Source of the DNA: Chloroflexota bacterium
GTDB lineage: Bacteria > Chloroflexota > Anaerolineae > Caldilineales > Caldilineaceae
Assembly (NCBI GenBank): GCA_003577005.1
Contig: QEUW01000052.1
Coordinates: 1-28,294 of the forward strand
Direction: 5' to 3'
DNA length: 28,294 nt
Position 1 is the stretch's first letter. Each line of letters opens with the position of its first letter. The position numbers and the translations under genes are program-made. The notes below the pieces were generated by a model. The model had not been told where the DNA came from and did no database searches. It saw only the letters and a list, made by a program, of their open reading frames with translations. This document shows positions 1-7,315 of the stretch, in pieces.

Positions 1-1
1 T

Positions 2-1006
2 GTGGGCGCAGCTGAACCGGCGCGCGAGGAACGCTTCTACCGTCTCGTCTGGACGCTTCTTCCGCTTGCGCTCGGATTGCTGGTCTTTGCCTTTGTGGTA
101 GCGCTGCTCGGTTCGCCCTTTGGGCTGAGACGGGACAGCGACCCGCCACTGGACAGCGCCCCGGGCGTTGTTGTTTTGCCATCACCAACCAATACGCCAA
201 CTGTCGAAGGTGCCACCTTTACACCGACACCCCCTGAGGCCGTGACAACGCCCGCTATACCTGGGCCCGCTATACCTGGGCCCGTTATACCTGGGCCCGT
301 TACACCTGGGCCCGTTACACCGGTGGAGCCGGGCGCCATCTTACCGACGGATACCTGGACCCCAACCGAGACGCCGGCACTGCCCGAACCGACCGCAACC
401 TGGACGGTCACGCCGACCGAAACACCGTCGGCCACTTTCACCGCAACGGCAACTGAGACAGTCACGCCGACCGTCACTGAAACACCGGAACCAACCGAGA
501 CGCCGACCGAAACACCAACGGAGACGCCGACTCCTGTACCTGACATTCGCTGTGACCATGCGCCCGACCCGATCTGGAGCGCCTTTACCACCGGACTTGA
601 TCCGGACCGTCAACAACAATTTATCTGTGCCTTTACGCCGCCGATCGCCGCCAATGGCGAACTCCAACCGTTTGCTTTCGGATTTATGTTGCGGCTCGAC
701 AACAGCCCCAACGAGGTCTATGTCTTTTACAATGGCGATAGCCGTTGGGAGAAAGTCACAGCAAGCTGGCAGGAAGGCGAACCGCTCACGCCGGATGGGC
801 CGCCGCCGGGACCGGAGTTTTTCCTGCCCACACGCATCTTTGGCAAAGTCTGGCAGGAAGAGCGTATCCAGGAAATGCTTGGCTTTGCCACCACCGGCGA
901 GCCACAGAGCTTCCCTGGCCGTATCCAGACTTTCCCTGGTGGTGCCCTGGTTTATAATTTTTCCGATGGCCGGGTCTTCGCTTTTTTTGACGACCGGCGC
1001 TTATAA
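2..1006 (+). CDS. Membrane-anchored protein with Thr/Pro-rich linker and extracellular C-terminal domain
   Basis: The reading frame is open from the left edge. A GTG at base 2 gives 334 residues, but the true start may lie outside the window. The N-terminus is short and charged, followed by one membrane segment at about residues 16-38. Residues 50-178 form a low-complexity linker of Thr, Pro and Glu, including a PAIPG/PVTPG pentapeptide repeat. A folded domain of about 155 residues follows, with two cysteines (in IRCDHAP and FICAF) that could form a disulphide outside the cell. It ends in aromatic strands (GGALVYNFSDGRVFAFF). The architecture suggests a cell-surface protein held by an N-terminal anchor. 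I do not recognise the C-terminal domain and assign no function. It is followed in the same direction by another Thr/Pro-linker protein. Confidence 0.75.
   Translation: MGAAEPAREERFYRLVWTLLPLALGLLVFAFVVALLGSPFGLRRDSDPPLDSAPGVVVLPSPTNTPTVEGATFTPTPPEAVTTPAIPGPAIPGPVIPGPVTPGPVTPVEPGAILPTDTWTPTETPALPEPTATWTVTPTETPSATFTATATETVTPTVTETPEPTETPTETPTETPTPVPDIRCDHAPDPIWSAFTTGLDPDRQQQFICAFTPPIAANGELQPFAFGFMLRLDNSPNEVYVFYNGDSRWEKVTASWQEGEPLTPDGPPPGPEFFLPTRIFGKVWQEERIQEMLGFATTGEPQSFPGRIQTFPGGALVYNFSDGRVFAFFDDRRL
251..325 (+). repeat. 15-bp tandem repeat inside CDS
   Basis: Five in-frame copies of a 15-bp unit (cccgctatacctggg and variants) begin at 251, 266, 281, 296 and 311. They encode PAIPG, PAIPG, PVIPG, PVTPG and PVTPV in the linker of the surface protein. 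Whole-codon units keep the frame, so copy number could vary without disrupting the gene. Confidence 0.9.
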
Positions 1007-1117
1007 TTGGCATCTTCCCGATGCGTTTGCACAAACGTTGTGGTGCCGAAACGAGGCGCTTTCTACCGGTAGGCCCCCGCACCAATCAGTAGAAAACGCT
1101 TTGCTTCGCTAGAACTC

Positions 1118-1138
1118 CTGGCGGTGATTCCACGCCAG
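1118..1138 (+). other. Small stem-loop upstream of lipoprotein gene
   Basis: The sequences ctggcg and cgccag form an imperfect hairpin that ends about 18 bases before the lipoprotein start codon, just upstream of its AAGGAG. It has no T-run, so it is not a convincing terminator. Its role is unknown and it may be incidental. Confidence 0.3.
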
Positions 1139-1156
1139 CCTGAGAAGGAGAAAACG

Positions 1157-1957
1157 ATGTTTGGATCTATCCGTGGCCGGCGGCCACGCCACTCGCTCTG
1201 GCTTACAGTTGCGCTTGCCGGCGTCTTGCTGGCGGCAGGCTGCGGGGGAGGCGCAGGGGCAGGGCTATTTGCACCGCCAACACCCACCTTTACCCCCACC
1301 GCTACGCCGACACCTAGCCCTACACCGGTCCCGGTTGAGGCTGCCGCGGCCGGCGTCGCCACGCCTGTACCTACCCCACAGGTGACGATCCCCCAGGGGT
1401 TTACCGGGGTGGCGGATGAACGGCTGGGTTACTCCTTTGCCGTGCCGCGCGGCTGGAGCGAGCTGGATCTGCGCGGCAGCCAGGTCCAGACACTTGCCGG
1501 CATGTTTGGGATGGGCGACCAGATCGCCGCGCTCAACCGCTTCCTCGACAGCCCCGAAGGGCAGATGCTGGGCGAGATCTACGTCACCGACCTGACCAGC
1601 GCCATGTTTGGCGGGCTGCCCACGCTTCTGGCCGTCGTCGTCGCCGATGCACCCGGCTACACCGCCGAAGATGCCAAACAGTTGGTGGAGCAGTTGCTGG
1701 CGAGCAATGCCAGTGTGCTGGGCAACGTGCGCATCGACAACCTGCAAGCCACAACCGTCAACAACCTGCCGGCGGTGCAGGGCACGGCCACCGCCGATCT
1801 GGCCCAGGTGGGCATGAACGCAGCCGCCTTTGCCAAAGTGGTCGCTTTACTCGCCAATGACCAGGTCTATCTAATGGTGCTGCTGGCGCAGGAGAACCAG
1901 CGCACGGCCAAAGAGCCGGTCTTCGACCAGATCATCGGCACCTTCCGGCCTGAATAA
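1157..1957 (+). CDS. Lipoprotein with Thr/Pro linker and PsbP-like domain
   Basis: The start is placed at ATG 1157 because GAGAAGGAG lies just upstream; an in-frame ATG at 1124 lacks this. The 266-residue product opens with basic residues and a hydrophobic stretch ending in a lipobox, LLAAGC, with the lipidated cysteine at about residue 29. A Pro/Thr-rich spacer covers about residues 38-65. The remaining 200 residues start with YSFAVPRGW and end with FDQIIGTFRP, a pattern typical of the PsbP/DUF1795 alpha-beta fold often found on bacterial lipoproteins. It should sit on the outer face of the cytoplasmic membrane. The substrate is unknown, and the PsbP-like call rests on this beginning and end pattern. 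Confidence 0.8.
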   Translation: MFGSIRGRRPRHSLWLTVALAGVLLAAGCGGGAGAGLFAPPTPTFTPTATPTPSPTPVPVEAAAAGVATPVPTPQVTIPQGFTGVADERLGYSFAVPRGWSELDLRGSQVQTLAGMFGMGDQIAALNRFLDSPEGQMLGEIYVTDLTSAMFGGLPTLLAVVVADAPGYTAEDAKQLVEQLLASNASVLGNVRIDNLQATTVNNLPAVQGTATADLAQVGMNAAAFAKVVALLANDQVYLMVLLAQENQRTAKEPVFDQIIGTFRPE

Positions 1958-2030
1958 ATAATGGGAAAGGGAAGCAGCCAAGCTATGTTGAAGAGCCTCG
2001 CTGTTTCCCTGCCGCAGCGGAGCAAACGGA

Positions 2031-2900
2031 ATGATCGAACTGGCGCCCAATCACAAGAGCGGCCTACCCGTGGCGAATCCAATCCTGCTGGCCGGTGGCG
2101 TCATCGGCTACGGCGAGGCGCGCCACAACGCCCTGGCCACGGAAAGCCTGGGCGCCGTGGTCGTGGGTCCGATCCTCTGGCAGAGCCGGGGCGGAACAGG
2201 CGGCCCCCGTCTGGCCGAGCTGAACGGCGGCTTTGTCTTGGAAAGCGGTCTCCAGAATCGGGGTCTAAACGCCGTGCTCCGCCACTTTGCCGCTCTCTGG
2301 CCGCGGTTGGGCTGCCCGGTTATCGCCCAGTTGGCCGATGCGCAGCCCGAGCTGTTGGGCAAAGTCGCTGGCCGTCTTGCCAGTGTGGCCGGGTTGAGCG
2401 GGCTGGAGCTGCTGATCCCCCGGCAGGCCAATGCCGAGTTGGTGCAACGGCTGGTGCAGGCAGCGATACGCGTCAATGACCTACCAGTCTGGGTCAAGCT
2501 GCCGTTGGAACAGAGCCCGGCGTTGGCGCCTATCGCGGTTGCTGCGGGTGCCGTTGGCGTTGTCGTCGGGCAGCCGCCCATTGGCGCCGGGTTCTCCAGA
2601 ACGGCCTTCCACGAAGGGAAATTGGTCACCGGCCCGGTCTATGGTCCACTGGCCTTTGCTCCGATGCTGGCTGCATTAGCAGGGGTCGCCCAGCTACAAC
2701 TATCCTGTGCGCTCATCGCCTGCGGCGGCATCTACTGTGCCGAACAGGTGCGCCAGGCGCTGGCCCTCGGTGCTCATGCCGTGCAGATCGACGCGGCGGT
2801 CTGGGTCGAGCCGGGGCTGCCAGCCCGGCTGGCCGAGACTGCGGAGTGCGCACGCCCACGTGCAAACCGTTCGCACGTGGGCGTGCGCACTCCGCAGTAA
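2031..2900 (+). CDS. Divergent dihydroorotate-dehydrogenase-like TIM-barrel protein
   Basis: The start at ATG 2031 has GGAG eight bases upstream. The 289-residue product follows the order of class 1 dihydroorotate dehydrogenases: LPVANPILLAGGVIGYG near the N-terminus (FMN-binding strand), LESGLQNRGLNAVL, a VWVKLP strand keeping the lysine, GPVYGPLAFAPM, and a C-terminal phosphate-binding region LIACGGIYCAEQVRQAL with GAHAVQID. The usual N-x-S-C-P-N catalytic motif is not recognisable; the matching place reads LELLIPRQANAE. It is therefore probably a flavoprotein-like paralogue rather than the pyrimidine-pathway enzyme. The last 20 codons lie within a perfect inverted repeat, so the natural C-terminus may have been replaced. 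A DUF362 gene follows 88 bases downstream. Confidence 0.65.
   Translation: MIELAPNHKSGLPVANPILLAGGVIGYGEARHNALATESLGAVVVGPILWQSRGGTGGPRLAELNGGFVLESGLQNRGLNAVLRHFAALWPRLGCPVIAQLADAQPELLGKVAGRLASVAGLSGLELLIPRQANAELVQRLVQAAIRVNDLPVWVKLPLEQSPALAPIAVAAGAVGVVVGQPPIGAGFSRTAFHEGKLVTGPVYGPLAFAPMLAALAGVAQLQLSCALIACGGIYCAEQVRQALALGAHAVQIDAAVWVEPGLPARLAETAECARPRANRSHVGVRTPQ
2838..2898. repeat. Perfect 26-bp inverted repeat with 9-base loop
   Basis: Arms 2838-2863 and 2873-2898 are exact reverse complements, separated by aaaccgttc. The stem is GC-rich and includes the first base of the stop codon of the dihydroorotate-dehydrogenase-like gene. There is no T-run on either side. The RNA would form a very stable hairpin that could block read-through or protect a 3' end. 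The exact symmetry suggests a recently inserted palindromic element rather than evolved coding sequence. Confidence 0.9.
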
Positions 2901-2988
2901 CCGTCGCTATTATTTTGAAAGACCGGAAACAGCCAACTGCTGAGGTAATCAAGCATTACACATTCCTCATACTAAAAAAGGAGAGACT

Positions 2989-4239
2989 ATGCCTGACACA
3001 AAAGCCGCCTACAAAGTGCGGGCGGTCCACTGCGACTACCGGGCAAGCGAAGAGGAAGTCTACACGGCGCTCAAGCGCGCCACCGACCCACTGACCGAGA
3101 GTTGGATACGCCTCAAACGCGCCAAACGCATCGGCATCAAGTTCAATCAGGACAAAGAGCCCAAGAACCGGGTCTATTACGAAGGTCAACTCCAGCAACT
3201 GGTGACCGAGAAAGTGGCGCGCGCCTTCCTCCGTCTTTTGCGCGAACGAACCGACGCTGAACTCGTCGCGCCCGATGTCAGCTTTTACACCATGTACAAC
3301 AGCGCCACCGTCGAACAGACCACCACCTTTGCGCAGGTCTACAAAGATTTTGGCGTACGCTACATCAATGGGATTGTGGACGAGCATCGCACCGTGGCGG
3401 TGCCGGGCGGCGGGCAGATGTTCCGCGAGTATGTTTTGCCCGCAGGCGCACTCGATGTGGACGAGTTTATCTCGGTCGCCAAGATGAAGAACCACGCCTT
3501 TATGGGCATTACGCTCACGCTCAAGAACCTCTTCGGCCTGATGCCCGGCGAGCCCGACGGCCACACCCGCACCTATTTCCACCATCTGGTGCGGATGCCC
3601 TATATGCTGGCCGACCTGGGGCGCATCTTCGACCCGGTGCTCAACATCATCGACGCCACCATCAGCCAGGCGGGCCGCGAGTGGGGCAACGGCTACGACG
3701 ACGGCTCGGCCCCGCGCATCACCAACGCGCTGATCGCCGGCGACCACACCATTGCCACCGACGCCTGCGCCGCTCACCTCATGGGGCACGACCCGCAGAG
3801 CGACTGGTTGACGCCTCCCTTCCACCGCGACCGCAACCCGCTGTTGGTGGCAGCCGAGGCCGGGTTTGGCACAGTGAACCTGGATGAGATCGATTTCCAG
3901 TCGGAAGTGCAGGGGCCGCTGGGCGAATTCTATGCCTATGTCACCGACCCGCGGGCGATCAACATCAGTTGGCGCCAGACCACTGCCGAACAGGCGCTCC
4001 ATTATCTGGACAACCAGCGCAAATTTGTGGACCAGTACGCCGGCGAGTATATCCTGCTGCAAGAGGGCGAAGTCAAGTGGCACGACCCGGTGAGTGATCT
4101 GCGCCAGAGCCGGCGCAAGCTGGCCGGCGGCAAACCTGAACAGGCTCTGTGGCTCAAATATGTGGACCCGGACGAACAAGAGGGAGAACACTTTAGCGTG
4201 TATGACCATGCACTAAAGCAAGTCAGCGCATTGGCGTAA
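2989..4239 (+). CDS. DUF362 domain-containing protein
   Basis: The start at ATG 2989 is supported by an AAAAAAGGAGAG ribosome site. The protein has 416 residues with no signal peptide or membrane segment. The diagnostic DUF362 stretch is AKMKNHAFMGITLTLKNLFG at about residues 164-183, followed by a metal-ligand-like region rich in His and Asp (GHTRTYFHH) and by IIDATISQAG and ATDACAAHLMG, which match the second half of the family. I see no CX2CX2C ferredoxin cluster of the kind some DUF362 proteins carry. The function of the family is not established. It is flanked by the dihydroorotate-dehydrogenase-like gene upstream and convergent genes downstream. The long open frame on its opposite strand (2956-4209) is judged a shadow. 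Confidence 0.85.
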   Translation: MPDTKAAYKVRAVHCDYRASEEEVYTALKRATDPLTESWIRLKRAKRIGIKFNQDKEPKNRVYYEGQLQQLVTEKVARAFLRLLRERTDAELVAPDVSFYTMYNSATVEQTTTFAQVYKDFGVRYINGIVDEHRTVAVPGGGQMFREYVLPAGALDVDEFISVAKMKNHAFMGITLTLKNLFGLMPGEPDGHTRTYFHHLVRMPYMLADLGRIFDPVLNIIDATISQAGREWGNGYDDGSAPRITNALIAGDHTIATDACAAHLMGHDPQSDWLTPPFHRDRNPLLVAAEAGFGTVNLDEIDFQSEVQGPLGEFYAYVTDPRAINISWRQTTAEQALHYLDNQRKFVDQYAGEYILLQEGEVKWHDPVSDLRQSRRKLAGGKPEQALWLKYVDPDEQEGEHFSVYDHALKQVSALA

Positions 4240-4280
4240 CAGCGGGTGCGAAAGGTCCATGACAATCGCTTGCTGGTAGA

Positions 4281-4583
4281 TTACCGGTTGCCCGCGCTGA
4301 CGTCGTTGCCGTGGCTCAGATCATCGCTAGCCTCGATTTCGGCGCCGCGTTCTTGGATGCGGTCGTATTCGATGTGCTGATCCCGCTCGGCGTATGTATA
4401 ATCGCCTTTGGTGGAGTCCGGGACAACGCGAGATTCACCATACTCTATTGGCCCTCCTGCGGCCAACTTGTCCGGGTCACGCGCCGGGTATGTTCGTGGT
4501 GTGACGCTCCGGCTGCGGCTGAAAAAGTAGAGCGCCAACAACGCAAGTACGATAACGACGACGAAAAGAATTGCCCACTCCAT
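4281..4583 (-). CDS. Small single-pass membrane protein
   Basis: The start is placed at the ATG at 4583 (MEWAILF), preceded by AAGGAG about 11 bases upstream; the frame stays open upstream without a comparable site. The product has 100 residues. Residues 3-22 are a membrane helix (ILFVVVIVLALLALYFF), followed by basic residues and a hydrophilic, acidic tail containing two Tyr/Asp/Arg-rich stretches (GDYTYAERDQHIEYDRIQERG). The topology is probably N-out/C-in, with a cytoplasmic tail of about 75 residues. I do not recognise the family. It converges on the DUF362 gene, with only 41 bases between stop codons and no clear terminator there. Confidence 0.6.
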   Translation of the reverse strand: MEWAILFVVVIVLALLALYFFSRSRSVTPRTYPARDPDKLAAGGPIEYGESRVVPDSTKGDYTYAERDQHIEYDRIQERGAEIEASDDLSHGNDVSAGNR

Positions 4584-4730
4584 AAGCCAATGTACTCCTT
4601 GACGCGGCACCAGCTGGCAACCAGTACCTGTCCAAAAAAGGGATGGTCGGACAACCACATTTAGACAAGCCTGGCACCCGTTCAAGCCAACCGCAATAGT
4701 CGTCGTTATGGAAAGAGCGTACAGAAGAAG

Positions 4731-4765
4731 GTATAAAATAAGCCGGCTCCGGGAGGTCAGCCGGC
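4731..4765 (-). terminator. Rho-independent terminator of the radical SAM gene
   Basis: On the minus strand, arms gccggct (4765-4759) and agccggc (4748-4742) form a 7-bp GC-rich stem with a 10-base loop, followed at once by TTATTTTATA. It lies about 20 bases after the stop codon of the radical SAM gene, which is the right place and orientation. Confidence 0.75.
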
Positions 4766-4784
4766 AGGATGGCCAACAGACGGT

Positions 4785-5945
4785 TCAGGCAAAGAGCGCC
4801 ATCTGCTGGGGTGCGGGGCGCCCGTTGAGGAGTATGTAGGGGCTAGCCTGGCTGGCGTTGCGCAGCCCCAGGGCGCTCAAGTGCGATAATTCAGTCAGGC
4901 GCCCCTTGCGGCGGGCGACGATGATGGCATCGGCGATCTTGGGGCCAATGCCCGGTACGCGCAACAGTTCGGCGCGTGTGGCCCGGTTGACCTCTACCGG
5001 CGTCTGCTTCAGGTTTTCCTCGGCCCAAGCGCGCTTGGGGTCGATATCCAGACGCAGATTGGTGTTGGAAGTGAAGGGCAGATCTTCCAACTGCCAGCCG
5101 TAATCGCGCAGCAGATAGCTGGCCTGGTAGAGACGGGATTCTCGCTCGGCGGGTGTACTTGACAGGTGCTCGAAGGGTGTTTGGCGCACCGGGCGAAAGG
5201 CCGAAAAGTAGGTGCGCCGTAGCCCGAATTGCCGATAGAGCCGTTCGCTCATCTGCAACAATTCCAGATCGGTGTCACCAACAGCGCCGACCACAAACTG
5301 GGTCACCAGACTCGTGCGCCAACCCTCTTGTTGGCGGATCTGGCCTGCCCACCGGATGCGCTGGAAGAGTTCGTGCCAGAAGTCCTTTTTGGGCGCCAGC
5401 GCCTCCAGCCGTTGCGCCGTCGGCCCTTCGAGGTTGATGGAAACTCGATCCGCCAGGCGGAGGGTCTGCCGCACCTGCTCATATTCGGCGCCAGGCATGA
5501 CCTTGAGGTGGATATAGCCGCGATAGTTGTACTTTTTGCGCAGGATCGCCGCAGTGTCGATGATCTTATCTTGGGTGGTGACGCTGCCTTTGATGATGCC
5601 GGAAGAGAGAAAGATACCCTCCACGTGGCCGGCGCGGTGCAGTTTGTCAAAACCGGCGGCCATTTCATCGGGCGTAAAGTTGATGCGCCGGGTTGCGTTG
5701 CGACCGGCGCGGAAGACACAATAGTGGCAGTTACGCTCGCAGGCGGTGGTCATCATCGCCATGAGCACCGGTTTGGAACCCGTAGGCGTGCTGGCTTCGC
5801 CGATACAAGGGAGCACCGTCGGGCGAACCGGGTGCGCAGCGGCTGCCTTTTCGGTGATTGGGTTGCTGCCAGCCGGTTCATGTTGCGTGGCCCCATCCAA
5901 CAAAGAGAGCTTCTGAAAGGTATCGGGCGCGACTTTGAAGTTCAT
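4785..5945 (-). CDS. Radical SAM protein with helix-hairpin-helix, putative DNA modification/repair (rSAM-link-UDG type)
   Basis: The start is taken at ATG 5945 (MNFKVAP) because AAGGAGGGAGAG directly precedes it; the frame is open 27 codons further upstream, but that stretch overlaps the promoter. The product has 386 residues. C69, C73 and C76 form the CX3CX2C iron-sulphur motif of radical SAM enzymes (CERNCHYC), followed by strands FLSSGI, IHLKVMPG and VSINLEG. A helix-hairpin-helix lies at about 320-360 (LLRVPGIGPKIADAI) and would bind DNA. This layout matches the family named putative DNA modification/repair radical SAM protein (TIGR03916), usually next to a uracil-DNA-glycosylase-like gene. 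That partner is not in this window. The upstream promoter carries a LexA-like box, which agrees with a DNA-damage role. The reaction is unknown. Confidence 0.9.
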   Translation of the reverse strand: MNFKVAPDTFQKLSLLDGATQHEPAGSNPITEKAAAAHPVRPTVLPCIGEASTPTGSKPVLMAMMTTACERNCHYCVFRAGRNATRRINFTPDEMAAGFDKLHRAGHVEGIFLSSGIIKGSVTTQDKIIDTAAILRKKYNYRGYIHLKVMPGAEYEQVRQTLRLADRVSINLEGPTAQRLEALAPKKDFWHELFQRIRWAGQIRQQEGWRTSLVTQFVVGAVGDTDLELLQMSERLYRQFGLRRTYFSAFRPVRQTPFEHLSSTPAERESRLYQASYLLRDYGWQLEDLPFTSNTNLRLDIDPKRAWAEENLKQTPVEVNRATRAELLRVPGIGPKIADAIIVARRKGRLTELSHLSALGLRNASQASPYILLNGRPAPQQMALFA

Positions 5946-5997
5946 CTCTCCCTCCTTACCGGCTACCGATCTGACAGGTTCTGATGTGTATAGTCGA

Positions 5998-6026
5998 ATT
6001 ATACGAACAATTGTTCTGTTTGTCAA
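5998..6026 (-). promoter_or_regulatory. Consensus sigma-70-type promoter for the radical SAM gene
   Basis: On the minus strand, TTGACA (6026-6021) is followed by exactly 17 bases and then TATAAT (6003-5998). Both hexamers match the housekeeping consensus perfectly. The -10 box is about 53 bases before the ribosome site and start codon at 5945. Such a strong promoter suggests the gene is normally held down by a repressor. Confidence 0.85.
6005..6016. promoter_or_regulatory. Candidate LexA (SOS) operator
   Basis: The perfect 12-bp palindrome gaacaattgttc lies wholly inside the 17-base promoter spacer. It fits the GAACANNTGTTC core of the LexA/DinR box of Gram-positive bacteria (CGAACRNRYGTTYG), with the outer G/C pair intact on one side only. 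A repressor bound there would block RNA polymerase. The assignment to LexA is inferred from the motif and from the DNA-repair character of the gene. Confidence 0.6.
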
Positions 6027-6073
6027 CTGCTACGGGAGTGACCAGGGCTACCCCAAAGCGGTGGCGAGGGTCA

Positions 6074-6150
6074 AGAGCCGCGGATGAACAGAAAGGCGGG
6101 ATCCGTCTTGAGCAGCTTCAATCCGTGTCTTTCTAAAAACCCGCGGCTCT
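6074..6150. repeat. Decayed palindromic element between radical SAM gene and dtd
   Basis: The 10-bp outer arms agagccgcgg (6074-6083) and ccgcggctct (6141-6150) are exact. Inside them the arms continue with partial matches (agaaaggcgggat against atccgtgtctttct), leaving a loop of about 18 bases. It lies in the 302-base gap between divergent genes. No T-run follows. The remaining gap up to 6247 holds no clear promoter or RNA gene that I can identify. Confidence 0.6.
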
Positions 6151-6247
6151 CACCTATGCGTCCGACTTTTGAGCAGCCCTGGGGTGCAGAAAAGTGTTCC
6201 TGTAAGACAAGCTGGTCTCCTGCTCTACAGCGTGTAAGGGGGGTGTC

Positions 6248-6703
6248 ATGCGTGCGGTAGTACAGCGTGTAAGTAGTGCTAGCGTCTCCGTCGATGGCCA
6301 GATACACAGTACCATTGGCTCAGGCTTTCTGATCCTCTTGGGCATCACCCACGACGATGGCGAGGCAGAGGCGCGCTTTCTAGCACGAAAGATTGCCAGC
6401 TTACGGGTCTTTGAAGACGCTGATGGTAAACTGAATCTCAGCCTGGCCGAGACCGGCGGCGCTGCCCTGGTTGTCAGCCAGTTTACACTCTACGCCGATA
6501 TGCGCAAGGGACGCCGGCCCAGCTTTACCGAAGCTGCACGGCCCGAACAGGCGCAGCCGCTCTATGAGCGCTTTTGCCAGTTGCTGGCAGCGGAAAATGT
6601 GCCGGTGCAACAGGGTGTCTTTGGAGCGCACATGCACGTGGCGCTGGTCAACGATGGGCCGGTGACCATTTGGCTGGACACTACAACCATGCTGAATGGG
6701 TAA
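6248..6703 (+). CDS. dtd: D-aminoacyl-tRNA deacylase
   Basis: The product has 151 residues, the normal size for bacterial DTD. It begins [13 protein letters not shown] and carries both diagnostic motifs: SQFTL at residues 77-81 and NDGPVT at 135-140 (the N-x-G-P-V/T motif that forms the active site across the dimer). The cytoplasmic enzyme removes D-amino acids, and glycine mischarged on tRNA-Ala, from tRNA. A run of G bases precedes the ATG, giving only a moderate ribosome site. It is followed after 15 bases by an unrecognised gene with a strong ribosome site, so the two are probably co-transcribed. Confidence 0.95.
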   Translation: MRAVVQRVSSASVSVDGQIHSTIGSGFLILLGITHDDGEAEARFLARKIASLRVFEDADGKLNLSLAETGGAALVVSQFTLYADMRKGRRPSFTEAARPEQAQPLYERFCQLLAAENVPVQQGVFGAHMHVALVNDGPVTIWLDTTTMLNG

Positions 6704-6718
6704 TGAGGAGGGAAAAAT

Positions 6719-7315
6719 ATGAGTACACACACGGCGTACCTGATCGCCGCAAGCCCGGTGGAAGATCTGAACATTGCAGAAGCAATGGAACAGGAGTTGG
6801 AAGACTACCTGGTGAAGGATGACCTCTATCGCACGATTATTGTCAGCCTACCCAGTGGTGACCAGAAGCTCCAGATGACCGGCGGTGATCTGCTCACGCG
6901 CTTGCACCGGCTCAAGGCGGTGCGCGACCAACTCTCACCTGACCTCCAGGCTCGCCTCGATGCGGTCGAAACGAGAGCCCGGCAGACCATCTACAGCCTG
7001 CGCAGTCGTTTCCACGACCGGCTGCGGCGCGAGATGAAGGCCCGGCTCGACAGTCTTAAATGGTTTCTTGACGACTGCACCTCGGAACCGCAGCGCTGTC
7101 GCGCCGAGTTCCCTTTTGAGATGCGCAACCGCCAGCGCATCGAGGAACTTTTGAAAGAGTTGGGCAACAACGTCTCGCCAGAGTTGCAGAACCTGCTGCA
7201 AGCGACTGATCATCGCATCCGTGTGGTCAGTCGCGCCGCTGACTTTATTTGGGATAACTCCTTGCAAAGCGCCTTCCCGCCACAGCCCTATTGGTATTTG
7301 TACGTGACGCCGTAA
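6719..7315 (+). CDS. Hypothetical helical protein
   Basis: The start at ATG 6719 follows GAGGAGGGAAAAAT, a good ribosome site. The product has 198 residues without signal peptide, membrane segment or cysteine pair. It is rich in Arg, Leu, Glu and Asp and appears mostly alpha-helical; residues about 50-125 (DLLTRLHRLKAVRDQL through RREMKARLDSLKWFLDD) could form a coiled coil. The N-terminus (TAYLIAASPVEDLNIAEAM) resembles a short beta strand and helix. The C-terminus is aromatic and Pro-rich (FPPQPYWYLYV). I do not recognise a family. It lies 15 bases after dtd and its stop codon runs into a heptamer repeat region. Confidence 0.65.
   Translation: MSTHTAYLIAASPVEDLNIAEAMEQELEDYLVKDDLYRTIIVSLPSGDQKLQMTGGDLLTRLHRLKAVRDQLSPDLQARLDAVETRARQTIYSLRSRFHDRLRREMKARLDSLKWFLDDCTSEPQRCRAEFPFEMRNRQRIEELLKELGNNVSPELQNLLQATDHRIRVVSRAADFIWDNSLQSAFPPQPYWYLYVTP

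Noticed and set aside
2956..4209. A 417-codon open frame on the minus strand opposite the DUF362 gene.
   Set aside because: It mirrors a gene with clear family motifs, a strong ribosome site and normal length. Long antisense frames are common in GC-rich DNA, and the translated sequence shows no recognisable domain.
6226..6273. A 13-bp direct repeat, tacagcgtgtaag, before and inside the start of dtd.
   Set aside because: A few 13-base matches are expected by chance in a window of this size; nothing else around the copies is duplicated.
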